DNA of 55,011 bases from Fischerella muscicola PCC 7414 (GTDB lineage: Bacteria; Cyanobacteriota; Cyanobacteriia; Cyanobacteriales; Nostocaceae), in the NCBI RefSeq assembly GCF_000317205.1, contig NZ_AJLK01000062.1, positions 1 to 55,011 on the forward strand. The letters are read 5' to 3'. Positions within the stretch are counted from its first letter, which is position 1, and every line of letters starts with the position of its first letter. The position numbers were made by a program, and so were the translations under genes. Below are positions 36,123 to 45,448 of this stretch, piece after piece. The notes beneath the pieces were generated by a model. The model was given only the letters and a program-made list of their open reading frames with translations, was not told the DNA's origin and searched no databases.

Positions 36123-37217
36123 TTAAACACTCTCACACACGGCAGCGCTAACAATTTTTATCTGCTCTGAAGAAAGTTCTGCACACATTGGCAACGAAAG
36201 TACTTCATTGGCTACCAATTCAGCACAAGGAAAATCACCAGCTTTGTATCCTAAATCTGCATAGGCCTGCTGCAAGTGTACGGGAATGGGATAATGAATG
36301 CCTGTTTGAACTCCTTGCTCCTGTAGTTTTTGCTGTAGTGCATCTCGCTCCTGACTACGCACTACATAAACGTGGTAAACATGATAACTATAGGGCATTA
36401 CTGTTGGTGTTTTCACATTAGAGTTTGCCAAAAGTTGATCATACAGTGCTGCATGAACCCTGCGTGCTTCCGTCCAAGCATCTAAATAGCGCAATTTTAC
36501 TCGCAAAATTGCACCCTGGATACCATCCATGCGATAGTTATAACCCTTGAGAACATGGTGATACCTTTGTTCTTGCCCCCAATCCCGTAACATTTTGATG
36601 GTACGGGCATATTCAGGGTTATTGGTGACGACTGCGCCACCTTCACCGTATGCCCCTAAATTCTTACCTGGGTAAAAACTAAAACAGCCAATATCCCCAA
36701 TACTGCCTACCCGTTGGCTTTTGTATTCAGCACGGTGGGCTTGGGCAGCATCTTCAATTACAGTCAAACCATGACGCTGAGCAATTTCCATGATCGGGTT
36801 CATGTCTGCGGGTTGACCGTACAAATGCACTGGCAAAATGGCTTTAGTTTTTGCAGTTATGGCTTGTTCAATTTTGGTGACATCAATGGTGTAGGAAACC
36901 GGATCAATATCTACAAATACGGGCGTTGCGCCAGTGTAAACAATAGCTGCAACAGTAGCAACAAAAGTAAAAGGTGTGGTAATAACTTCGTCACCGGCAC
37001 CAATACCAGCTGCCAAGAGGGCTAAGTGCAAGGCGCTAGTGCCTGTATTTAAGGCTATACTGTAATCCGCATTGCAATATTGGGCGAACTCTTGCTCAAA
37101 AGCTGCTACCTCACTCCCCAAGATAAATTGGGTACTTTGCAAAACTTTGAGGACGGCAGCATCAATTTCCTCTTTAATACTCAAATATTGAGCTTTAAGA
37201 TCTACGAATGGAATCAT
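36123..37217 (-). CDS. DegT-type sugar aminotransferase (WbpE/WlbC-like)
   Basis: A 364-residue PLP enzyme with [22 protein letters not shown] and the Schiff-base lysine K185 in [14 protein letters not shown]. With the Gfo/Idh oxidoreductase (4-base overlap at 37214-37217) and the hexapeptide N-acetyltransferase at 38415, it forms the set known from WbpB/WbpE/WbpD and WlbA/WlbC/WlbB, which build UDP-2,3-diacetamido-2,3-dideoxy-glucuronic acid. The grouping is inference from gene order and family; the protein could alternatively be a 3-keto-6-deoxysugar aminotransferase (QdtB-like). Confidence 0.88.
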   Translation of the reverse strand: MIPFVDLKAQYLSIKEEIDAAVLKVLQSTQFILGSEVAAFEQEFAQYCNADYSIALNTGTSALHLALLAAGIGAGDEVITTPFTFVATVAAIVYTGATPVFVDIDPVSYTIDVTKIEQAITAKTKAILPVHLYGQPADMNPIMEIAQRHGLTVIEDAAQAHRAEYKSQRVGSIGDIGCFSFYPGKNLGAYGEGGAVVTNNPEYARTIKMLRDWGQEQRYHHVLKGYNYRMDGIQGAILRVKLRYLDAWTEARRVHAALYDQLLANSNVKTPTVMPYSYHVYHVYVVRSQERDALQQKLQEQGVQTGIHYPIPVHLQQAYADLGYKAGDFPCAELVANEVLSLPMCAELSSEQIKIVSAAVCESV

Positions 37218-38251
37218 ACCGCTACCCCTGCTATGTTAAGTTCAACTAATTGTCCCTGCTTTTTCATAGACTCAGTAGCAGCTTCCAGAATTCTGACTAC
37301 CCGCAGTCCGGCTTGCCCATCAGTAATGGGGCGATCGCCTGTTTGAATACAATTAATAAAGTGCAATCCTTCTGTCCGCAGTGCTTCCGTTACTTCCAAA
37401 TGCGGCGCCCACATATCCCCTGCACGGTAACCAATCAGCATTTGGTAAAGGCTTTCAGTATTGCCATTGACGGTAATCCCCTTGTCGTAAATCTTTACCT
37501 TCTCGCTAGGTTCTAAGTCATCGTAAACAATCATGCGTTGGCTACCACCAATCAGTGTACGACGGACTTTCACTGGTGCTAACCAGTTCACATGAATGTG
37601 AGCAATTAAATTACCTTCAAAGAACAGAGTTAAATAGGCGATATTTTCCGGTTCCCCAGGTACATGACTCATCCCTGTTGTCGAGACAGCGTAAGGTTGG
37701 GATGGCAGTATGTAGTCCATAATGGAAAGGTCGTGGACTGCCAAATCCCAGATCACATTGACATCGTGCTGGAAGAGTCCCAGGTTAACACGCACGGAAT
37801 CATAGTAATAAATATCACCAATCACATTGGTAACTACTAAATCCCGCATTTTGCGTACAGCACCTGTGTAGACAAAGGTGTGATCCACCATCAATACTAG
37901 GTTGCGTTTTTCTGCCTCTTCAATTAGCCGCATGGCTTGTTCTGAGGAGACTGTCATCGGCTTCTCTACGAGTACGTGCTTGCCAGCTTGCAATGCAGCT
38001 AAAGCCAAGTCGAAATGGGTAGACACAGGTGTAGCGATCGCCACAGCATCTATTTTGGGGTCGTTAAATATATCTTGGCAATCTGTTGTGACTTGTATAT
38101 TTGGATATCGAGCCTGCACCTTTGCCAACAGTTCTGGCTTAAAATCACTAACCGTTTTTACCTGTGCCCCTGGGGTTTCAACAAAATTTCTGACCAAATT
38201 TGGTCCCCAGTAGCCATAACCAATCACACCGATGTTAATGTTTTTTCCCAT
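37214..38251 (-). CDS. Gfo/Idh/MocA oxidoreductase (WlbA/WbpB-like)
   Basis: A 345-residue NAD-linked oxidoreductase. It shows the Rossmann motif [10 protein letters not shown] (9-18), [11 protein letters not shown] with the conserved EKP, and [17 protein letters not shown] in the C-terminal domain, resembling WlbA/WbpB. Those proteins oxidise C3 of a UDP-N-acetylglucosaminuronate so that the next enzyme can aminate it. The gene overlaps the aminotransferase start by 4 bases, so the two are translated together. A UDP-GlcNAc 6-dehydrogenase, needed to make that substrate, is not in the window. Confidence 0.87.
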   Translation of the reverse strand: MGKNINIGVIGYGYWGPNLVRNFVETPGAQVKTVSDFKPELLAKVQARYPNIQVTTDCQDIFNDPKIDAVAIATPVSTHFDLALAALQAGKHVLVEKPMTVSSEQAMRLIEEAEKRNLVLMVDHTFVYTGAVRKMRDLVVTNVIGDIYYYDSVRVNLGLFQHDVNVIWDLAVHDLSIMDYILPSQPYAVSTTGMSHVPGEPENIAYLTLFFEGNLIAHIHVNWLAPVKVRRTLIGGSQRMIVYDDLEPSEKVKIYDKGITVNGNTESLYQMLIGYRAGDMWAPHLEVTEALRTEGLHFINCIQTGDRPITDGQAGLRVVRILEAATESMKKQGQLVELNIAGVAV

Positions 38252-38414
38252 AGTTTATAACTAATCAAAATTTATATTAGGTGAATATAAAGCAGGATCA
38301 ATAACAAACAAATAAGGCTATTTTTCGCTTAGACAATATAGAGATACAATGTTTTTGTTCTCATATATTGTTTTAACTAAATTCTCTGCATATTTTTTTG
38401 ATATCGAAGTAGGA

Positions 38415-38927
38415 TTAACTACAAATACTGGCTGTCATTTCTTGATTCTGGCAGCGATCGCGGACATCGCCAATAATCCGAGCAGGTACTCCTACCACAA
38501 TTGCATAATCGGGGACATCACGAGTCACGACTGCCCCAGCCCCAACTATAGCTTTTTCCCCTACTGTCACTCCTGCTAAGATAGTGGCATTGCTACCAAT
38601 AGAAGCACGGCATTTGACTCGCGTCTCTACAACATCCCAATCAGCATCAGTTTTCAAACTGCCATCTTCATTAGTAGCACGGGGATAAATGTCATTAGTA
38701 AACATCACACCATGACCAATGAACACTTCATCTTCAAGAATGACTCCTTCACAGAGAAAACTATGTGATGATACTTTACATCGACTGCCGACAATCACAT
38801 TTTTTTGTATCTCTACAAAAGTACCAATCTTGGTTTCATCACCAATAGTACAACCATAAAGGTTGACAAGTTGGGGATGAAATATTTTCACATTATTGCC
38901 TAACTGAACATCATTATTTATTGGCAT
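38415..38927 (-). CDS. Hexapeptide N-acetyltransferase (WbpD/WlbB-like)
   Basis: The 170-residue protein is almost entirely left-handed beta helix: [43 protein letters not shown] and [17 protein letters not shown]-type coils ending [22 protein letters not shown]. This short form with the FTNDIYPRA insertion is typical of UDP-aminosugar N-acetyltransferases (WbpD/WlbB, QdtC). It would acetylate the amino group made by the aminotransferase at 36123-37217. It is 163 bases from the oxidoreductase and 21 bases from the ABC ATPase. Confidence 0.86.
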   Translation of the reverse strand: MPINNDVQLGNNVKIFHPQLVNLYGCTIGDETKIGTFVEIQKNVIVGSRCKVSSHSFLCEGVILEDEVFIGHGVMFTNDIYPRATNEDGSLKTDADWDVVETRVKCRASIGSNATILAGVTVGEKAIVGAGAVVTRDVPDYAIVVGVPARIIGDVRDRCQNQEMTASICS

Positions 38928-38948
38928 TATCTCTCCCCATTTAATTGA

Positions 38949-40232
38949 TTAATATTTTTCTCCAGTTTTCCAAACCGCATCTTCTAAATAAGTACATTCA
39001 TTTGCCTCCCACGGATAATCTGGTCGTTCAAATTCATGCATACTAACTTCAAACTGGCAAATTTCCTGGAGATTTTCTAGCAGGGTTTCACTACGTCGTT
39101 CAGAGAACCATGTTGTTAAGGTATAGGAACCCATGTAAAGCCGCAATTTGGGTATCTCACATCGGAAAATATGAATTCCCGGTTCATGGCGAAAAGGTGC
39201 ATCAGAAAAAAACCAAAAAATAGCAATAGGCTGTTGCAGGGAACTAACTATTTGAAACGAAAAGGACAGACTTTCATGGGGTTTCTCTATATTTAAGGCA
39301 AACTCAAATGTAATAGGTTTTCCCCAACAGTGAATCCCTTCTCCTTCGGAAGTATGCACTTTTGCCCAAGCGACGTAGTTACCAGTTTTGTTTTCTGGTG
39401 CTTGGTAAGCAGCTCGTGCTTCGATATCTTCTTTTTGTCCACAAAGATATAACTGCACTGCTTTGCTAGTAGCACCATCAAACTGAACTGTACCTTTGGA
39501 AAGGAGTATGCAACGTTTAGTCAATTGGGCGATCGCTTGCATACTATGGCTAACAAACAAAACTGTCCGCCCTTCTTTGCTTGACACATCTCCCATTTTC
39601 CCCAAGCACTTCTTTTGAAATACGGAATCGCCTACTGCTAGGACTTCATCTACAATTAAAATTTCTGGATCTAGGTGGGCAGCAACGGAAAAAGCAAGAC
39701 GCACATACATTCCTGAAGAATAGCGCTTGACTGGTGTATCTAAAAACTTTTCTACTTCCGCAAAAGCAACTATTTCATCAAATTTCTTTTTGATCTCGAC
39801 TCTACTCATCCCCAAAACAGAACCGTTGAGGAAGATGTTCTCTCGCCCTGTGAGTTCAGGGTGAAATCCTGTCCCTACTTCTAGTAGGCTTGCTACCCGT
39901 CCTTTAATAGAGATACGTCCTTTGGTTGGTTCGGTAATGCGGCTCAAAACTTTGAGGAGTGTTGATTTTCCGGCTCCATTGCGTCCAATCACACCAATAG
40001 CTTCACCTTGCTTAATCTCAAAAGCAACATCTTTCAAGGCCCAAAATTCTTCACGGGCAGGGTTAGACATTTTTTGATGATTGGGCTTAATTAAGCTCTT
40101 TGTCAGAGACTTAGCTCCATCAGTAATTACATCTCGTAGAGCCTTGTAACTGTGACGGCTAGAATTGTTTAGTTGGTGAGCAATAATAAATTTTTTTCCC
40201 AGATTTTCTACGCGAATTACAGTATCAGACAT
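38949..40232 (-). CDS. Polysaccharide ABC-exporter ATPase with C-terminal substrate-binding domain (Wzt-like)
   Basis: The 427-residue protein drives export of a polysaccharide through the partner permease. Walker A is GRNGAGKST (83-91), the signature is YSSGMYVRLAFSVA, Walker B is ILIVDEVLAVGD, with the H-loop at LFVSHS. After about residue 260 comes a beta-rich domain like Wzt-C, which in other systems binds a terminal modification and sets specificity. It follows the permease by 16 bases. Teichoic-acid TagH-like exporters are the alternative. A terminator sugar methylation or phosphate would be expected if it is a true Wzt. Confidence 0.9.
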   Translation of the reverse strand: MSDTVIRVENLGKKFIIAHQLNNSSRHSYKALRDVITDGAKSLTKSLIKPNHQKMSNPAREEFWALKDVAFEIKQGEAIGVIGRNGAGKSTLLKVLSRITEPTKGRISIKGRVASLLEVGTGFHPELTGRENIFLNGSVLGMSRVEIKKKFDEIVAFAEVEKFLDTPVKRYSSGMYVRLAFSVAAHLDPEILIVDEVLAVGDSVFQKKCLGKMGDVSSKEGRTVLFVSHSMQAIAQLTKRCILLSKGTVQFDGATSKAVQLYLCGQKEDIEARAAYQAPENKTGNYVAWAKVHTSEGEGIHCWGKPITFEFALNIEKPHESLSFSFQIVSSLQQPIAIFWFFSDAPFRHEPGIHIFRCEIPKLRLYMGSYTLTTWFSERRSETLLENLQEICQFEVSMHEFERPDYPWEANECTYLEDAVWKTGEKY

Positions 40233-40248
40233 CTGCTTTGCTCCTTCC

Positions 40249-41091
40249 CTAAATTACATCAGCAAATGTCCGTTCCATTTTGCGGAAGTACCAAATGCCA
40301 CTTACCAGTAATAAGGCAACTAATCCCACAGATAGGGTAAATCCAGGCAAGTAAATTTGTGAGTCTCCACCTAAAATTGCCCAGCGAAAGCCATCTATCA
40401 CACCCACCATCGGATTTAATGAGTAAAGTAATCGCCACTCTGATGGTACTACGCTGCTAGTGAATCCTACAGGGGAAATGTACAAGCCAAATTGCACAAT
40501 AAAAGGCACTATATAGCGAAAATCACGATATTCAACATTTAATGCTGCCAACCATAGTCCAGCACCAACAGCTGCTGCAAAGGCAATCAATATAAATACT
40601 GGTAGCGTGAGAATCCGCCAATCTGGTACATAGTTGTACCATGCCATTAACCCCAGCAGTATCATGCCAGATACCATGAAATCTACAAAGCTGACTACCA
40701 CTGCACTGATTGGCACTATCAAACGGGGAAAATATACTTTAGAAACTAAGTTGGCGTTGCTAATTAAACTATTACTACTTTCACTTAGGGCGTTGGCAAA
40801 AAATTGCCAAGGTAACATAGCAGCAAACACAAGTATTGGATATGGTACTCCTCCTGAAGGTAATTTCGCTAAACCTCCAAATACTACGGTAAAAACAACC
40901 ATTGTTAAAAATGGTCGGATCAATGCCCAAGCTATGCCGATCGCAGTTTGCTTGTAACGCACTAAAATATCTCGCCAAGCAAGAAAATACATTAGCTCCC
41001 GGTAGCGCCAAATATCTTTCCAGTACTGACGTTCAGTACGTCCTGCCTCAATCACTAGTTCTTGCTGAGAGGCTATTTCTTGACTACTCAT
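40249..41091 (-). CDS. Polysaccharide ABC-exporter permease (Wzm/TagG-like, ABC-2 type)
   Basis: A 280-residue membrane protein with six predicted spans. It begins with a charged amphipathic stretch (YWKDIWRYRELMYFLAWRDILVRYKQT) and has the family motif IGIAWALIRPFLTMVVFTVVF. The C-terminal half holds SPVGFTSSVVPSEWRLLYSLNPMVG, typical of O-antigen ABC-2 permeases. With the ATPase it would move completed chains across the inner membrane. A repeat-rich region lies just before the start. Confidence 0.92.
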   Translation of the reverse strand: MSSQEIASQQELVIEAGRTERQYWKDIWRYRELMYFLAWRDILVRYKQTAIGIAWALIRPFLTMVVFTVVFGGLAKLPSGGVPYPILVFAAMLPWQFFANALSESSNSLISNANLVSKVYFPRLIVPISAVVVSFVDFMVSGMILLGLMAWYNYVPDWRILTLPVFILIAFAAAVGAGLWLAALNVEYRDFRYIVPFIVQFGLYISPVGFTSSVVPSEWRLLYSLNPMVGVIDGFRWAILGGDSQIYLPGFTLSVGLVALLLVSGIWYFRKMERTFADVI

Positions 41092-41098
41092 AAGTTAA

Positions 41099-41166
41099 TT
41101 GTTGATTGTTGATTGTTGGTTGTTAGTAGTTGATTTTGATTACAACGAGCAACAAACAACTACTAA
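41099..41166. repeat. GTTGATT heptamer tract and hairpin upstream of the permease
   Basis: GTTGATT recurs three times from about 41101 with one variant unit, a short heptamer tract of the type common in filamentous cyanobacteria. It is followed by a perfect 10-base inverted repeat, TTAGTAGTTG (41123-41132) and CAACTACTAA (41157-41166), around a 24-base loop. It lies in the leader of the exporter genes, so it could shape mRNA or reflect repeat spread; a role is unproven. Confidence 0.55.
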
Positions 41167-41187
41167 ATGCCAACAACTAAGTTTGAT

Positions 41188-41612
41188 TTATCCTACAAAC
41201 TGAAAATCTTTAATGCTGTTGTGGTTAACTAGTCGTGCATGTCGGCGAGTAAACTCACCTACAGAAGGGTTTCCTTCGGGGTCTATCACTCCTGTTGCGT
41301 GTTGCCAAAGTTCTGGTGGCACATTTTTAATTGCGTATGCATTATTTTCGCCTTTACACACGTGATACCATTTAGTTAGCTGGCACTACACCAAAAAGCT
41401 TCTACCCATTCTCCATCTAGCGGAACTGCCGTCTGGTGTGCTACCAACATTAATGCATTCCGTCGAGGTATACCCCTTTGTTGTAATTGTCCTGCCCGGT
41501 CTGCATACAACTGATATTTTTGACTGACACTATTGAGATAACATCCATGAATTGGACAATTTATGGCTCTACGTTTTGAGCGTTTCCGATTACGGTCACA
41601 CCTTCTGTGCAA
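41188..41612 (-). pseudogene. Cysteine-containing conserved protein, frameshifted
   Basis: Minus-strand frame 41376-41612 reads RRAINCPIHGCYLNSVSQKY, LQQRGIPRRNALMLV and EWVEAFWC, then a stop. The next stretch, read in another frame down to the stop at 41188-41190, gives WYHVCKGENNAYAIKNVPPE, then FTRRHARLVNHN, which looks like the natural continuation. A small indel near 41380 separates them. The CPIHGC pair and a later Cys suggest a small metal-binding protein of unknown role. I do not know the family. Confidence 0.55.
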
Positions 41613-42198
41613 TTCGGCCTCCCGTTATTAATTAGAAGGTTACGTTGGAGGGACTGAGATCATAAGACCATCGAAGCCCATCTCCTAGATAAATAACAAT
41701 ATTTACTTTGGCTCAATTCAGTTTTTCTAGTTCTAAAGAACTCATACATTGATAATAAAACAAGATTTTTTCAGTTTTATTAAAGCTTTTAGGAGGTTGG
41801 TATTAGACAACTATATGTTGTTAATTTTATGACCAAGTTACTTAGGAATTTACCACATATTATATACCATCATTTCATAATTATTTAAACATTTCTCAGC
41901 AATTAATTTGCTTAGTTAAATTACTACTATGTTAAATATCTCGCTATAGCAAAAGCCATAATTCAGTAACTACAATCTAAAATTTAATCGCAAATCAAAA
42001 AATTGTTTTAATTACACATTGTTCCCTCCCCTCAAAACTAAAATCTTGATTATTTAAGTTTGACAATCGTTAAATATTTAGGGAAAATACATGGTTCAAA
42101 CATCACAAAGAATTAAAATTTATTTAATTACTTATACTTGGGCTTGAACCTAGTATTTATCAAGTCATAAAACTACGAGTGTTATTTGATTGGTGATG
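41613..42198. other. Noncoding gap
   Basis: AT-rich sequence with no open frame that I can support. It lies downstream of the GT4 at 42199 and upstream of the frameshifted cysteine protein. I see no clear terminator, tRNA or repeat. Confidence 0.4.
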
Positions 42199-43518
42199 TT
42201 ATTTATCAAAGACAATACTCTGCTGCAAGACTTGTAAATATTGCCGAGATATAATTTGAGGTGTAAAGTGCGATCGCATATATTGACGACCAGCCCTACC
42301 CATACGCTTTGCTAATTCCTGGTTTTGACTCAGCAGGCGAATAAACTCAGCCAACCCATGACTGTCTCCATTTTCAAAGGTGTCACCACAATTGGCTTCT
42401 GTAATCATTTGTCTCAAATATGAATACTGCGAACAAATGACTGCTATTGGTCGTCCAGATGCTAAGGCTGGATAAAGTTTGCTGGGAGCAACTAAACTTT
42501 CCATTCCCGCATCCACACTCACTAGAGATAAATCACCAGCTGTTAGAGAGTAGGGTAATACTTCTTTGTCTTGATAAGGTAAAAAGACAAAATTTTTTAG
42601 TCTTAAGCGATTTACATCTTTAATTAATTCTTCCTGTTTTGCTCCACTACCAATAAATACAAACTGAATTGGTTCATCCTGTAGTAGTTTTGCTGCTTCC
42701 AAGATGGTATCCATGTCATGACAACGACCCATGTTGCCAGAGTAAAGTACTGTAAACTTATTTACTAAGTTGTATTTCCATGCAAACCAGTTCTCTTTTT
42801 TGGCTATGGGTATTATCAAATCAGGATCTCCCCAACTGTGAATTACAAAAACCTTATCGGCTACCTGTGGGCAAATAGCAGTCACTCGCATTTTCATTGC
42901 GGGACTGAGAACTATGATTGCTTTGGATTTTTGCCAAACTAACTTATTGAGTTTCTGCCAAAGCTTTGCTAGCCAATGGTCTTTTGAGATTACATTCAGA
43001 GCGATCGCAATATCTGGATAAAGATCATAGAGTATGCAGACATAGGGAATTCTAAACCAGCGATGAGCTAGATATCCTATAATTGGCAAAAATGGTGGTG
43101 CTGTGGTCAATAACAATAAATTAAAACGACTACCATTTCTCAGTAAATGAAGTACAGCACGCAGAGTAAACAGAACACCATTAACTGCTTTACCTCGAAT
43201 GCGTCCCGGCCAAAGTTGAGCAGTGCGCGATCGTTGTACTTGTACTTTACCTAAATTTTCGACTGCTGGGGCATGAGAAGACCGAAAAGCATATCCTGGC
43301 TGACTTGTAAAAACCTCAATATCTACCCCTAGATTTCCCAATTGTCTAGTCAGTTCTTCTAGCAACTGTCCTGTAGCTGCGTAATCTGGAGGAAAAAATT
43401 GAGTAATGACTGACAATTTGAATTTTTTTTCCGTTTTGATCAAATCTTCAGTCTTATCCTCCGAATAAGCAGAGCTATATAGAAACAGTTTTTGATTAAT
43501 CCATTTACTGAGTGTCAT
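42199..43518 (-). CDS. Glycosyltransferase family 4 (WcaI-like)
   Basis: A 439-residue GT-B enzyme. After a leader of about 30 residues come LSVITQFFPPDYAATGQLLEE and GYAFRSSHAPAV; the donor domain begins FTVLYSGNMGRCHDMDTIL. The segment LSLVSVDAGMESLVAPSKLYPALASG matches the WcaI-like (colanic-acid fucosyltransferase) variant of GT4, where the usual EX7E is replaced by PSKxYpalA. It is the rightmost gene of the minus-strand locus; a promoter should lie in the AT-rich gap beyond 43518. Confidence 0.88.
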   Translation of the reverse strand: MTLSKWINQKLFLYSSAYSEDKTEDLIKTEKKFKLSVITQFFPPDYAATGQLLEELTRQLGNLGVDIEVFTSQPGYAFRSSHAPAVENLGKVQVQRSRTAQLWPGRIRGKAVNGVLFTLRAVLHLLRNGSRFNLLLLTTAPPFLPIIGYLAHRWFRIPYVCILYDLYPDIAIALNVISKDHWLAKLWQKLNKLVWQKSKAIIVLSPAMKMRVTAICPQVADKVFVIHSWGDPDLIIPIAKKENWFAWKYNLVNKFTVLYSGNMGRCHDMDTILEAAKLLQDEPIQFVFIGSGAKQEELIKDVNRLRLKNFVFLPYQDKEVLPYSLTAGDLSLVSVDAGMESLVAPSKLYPALASGRPIAVICSQYSYLRQMITEANCGDTFENGDSHGLAEFIRLLSQNQELAKRMGRAGRQYMRSHFTPQIISRQYLQVLQQSIVFDK

Positions 43519-45448
43519 CGGCTCTATCCTGTAGCAAAACTTTAGTCTAGATGACCTTCTTAACTATTCAATTCGTAAAAATCTACATCTTTTCATCAGC
43601 AAGCTTAAGTTTTTAAATATCAAATAAACATGATTGATTAAAAACTATTTGTTTGCTATCGGGAAATCCTTTTCTACATTTAGTAAAGATAATTTTTTTG
43701 TCAATACTATACATAATCAGTATTTGTTCGTAGATTCCTATTATAGGCTTTGTTAGCAGGTAAGGTAAGGCTGTTTGCATAAAAATTAGTATTTTTATCT
43801 AAGTTTTAACTAATCTTTAAAAAGTAAAGTTTTGCACATTCTTTAATATATAGAATATATAGGCAATCAAAATTAGGACGAGCATGAATTGTGCAAAAGT
43901 ATCCCGTCAGAAAAAATATTCAAACTACATTAGGAATTTGCTCGAATGAATAAATTTCCTAAACGAAAATTTAAATCATAAATTTCAGAACAGCACTCTC
44001 CAGCTTTTAAACAATAGAAATCAATCTGTGGTTGAGAAATATTTTTCCGAAGTCAGTGTGTTTTAAAAAAGAATAAACTAACAGCATAGATTTTATCCTA
44101 TACAAAGTAATATGTTGGATGGGGCTGGACTTAAAATTAAGTCGTTAACAGCGATGAAAATAGTTTTGATAGCTAAATGTGTTGTTTACTTCCAATTGGA
44201 CATAGATTAAGTGCTACTTGGAAGGTTTTTCAAACACAAAGATGATTTTTTTTGCTAATTTTTATACTAAAACTGAAGACACCAGTTAGCTTAATGCCAT
44301 CAAAGTTCAGTATATGCAGTATCAATAGTACAGGAAATAGACAAACAAAATTTGTCGGATAGGAACTGTTTTTATATGATGCTGTTATTAGCCCATTTGA
44401 CTGATCTCTAAAACATTCTCTTAACGATGTTGGTAGCTTGCTTGTTTCAAGCAAATATATCCTTGACTCAATCTTCTCCTTAAAATTTTAAAGAACAAAT
44501 GTATTGCTTCATATTTTACATTACAGAAAATCATTATTTTGGTGTTTGTTTGGCAAAACATCTATCTGCATGAGTATGTTATCACGTTTCAAATGAGTTC
44601 TTATGTTGAAAATTTTTAAGCTAATATGTTAATCTTATTATACTTACTTTATTGTGTTAAATAACACATAACATTTAAGATAAATAATTTATTTGTAAGC
44701 ATAACTCTAAAAAAATCCTTATTTTATGGGTTTTTGCCTATATATAAGAAAATAGTAATTTTTTTGATTATGTATATAAAATCACTTTAACGCTTTAAAT
44801 ATCTAGGAGTAATGTAATTAAAATTACTTGCTTCTAAGAGAAATTGTTAATCCCTTTTTAGTAATAGCATCAAAAATATTTAAACAATACGCGTAATAGC
44901 TTGATTTCAAATTTAATACAATTTATTCCTCTTTTATCACTCTTGTGGTGTAAAACATACTGAATGATGCTTTACCAGTTTGAATCTCATCTTGTAGTTA
45001 ATCTTCCGTACCTGTGGATTAGACAAAAACAGCCATTCAAAATCCTGGTAAGTTTGAATGCAGATTTAAAATTTTCCCAAACTCATAAAAGAGGATTGTA
45101 TATATGAGAATTAATATGAATAGTTTGATATTGACAGCAACACAAATATTAGTAAATTAAATACCTGTTTGTTCTGGCTAAACCTGACTGAATACATTAC
45201 CAAGTAGAGTATTAAGCTTAAGTAAGGCAGCACATCAATAAGATAAAGCGATGATATACTTTATTCACGATAGAAGAAATGATTGCACTTCTGTGTTAGG
45301 GGGTCATTTTCTGCTGAGTGGCTAAATACCATAGAAAAACAACAACTCTAGCTACTCTACCTGCAATTTCAAGCTATATCCATACCTTGATTACTCTAAA
45401 CTTATATAGCAAAGTTATACCTGGATATTTACCAAACTTTTATAAATC
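43519..45448. other. AT-rich noncoding gap between divergent genes
   Basis: About 1.9 kb of AT-rich DNA between the minus-strand GT4 and the plus-strand Wzc-like gene, so it should hold promoters for both. Short open frames such as 44230-44454 have poor composition and no ribosome site. A tiny frame at 45104-45160 (18 codons, GAGG 9 bases upstream) is possible but unsupported. No tRNA, CRISPR or IS end was recognised. Decayed ancestral sequence is an option. Confidence 0.4.

Noticed and set aside
44230-44454. 74-codon frame in the AT-rich gap
   Set aside because: Poor amino-acid composition, no ribosome site and no family resemblance.
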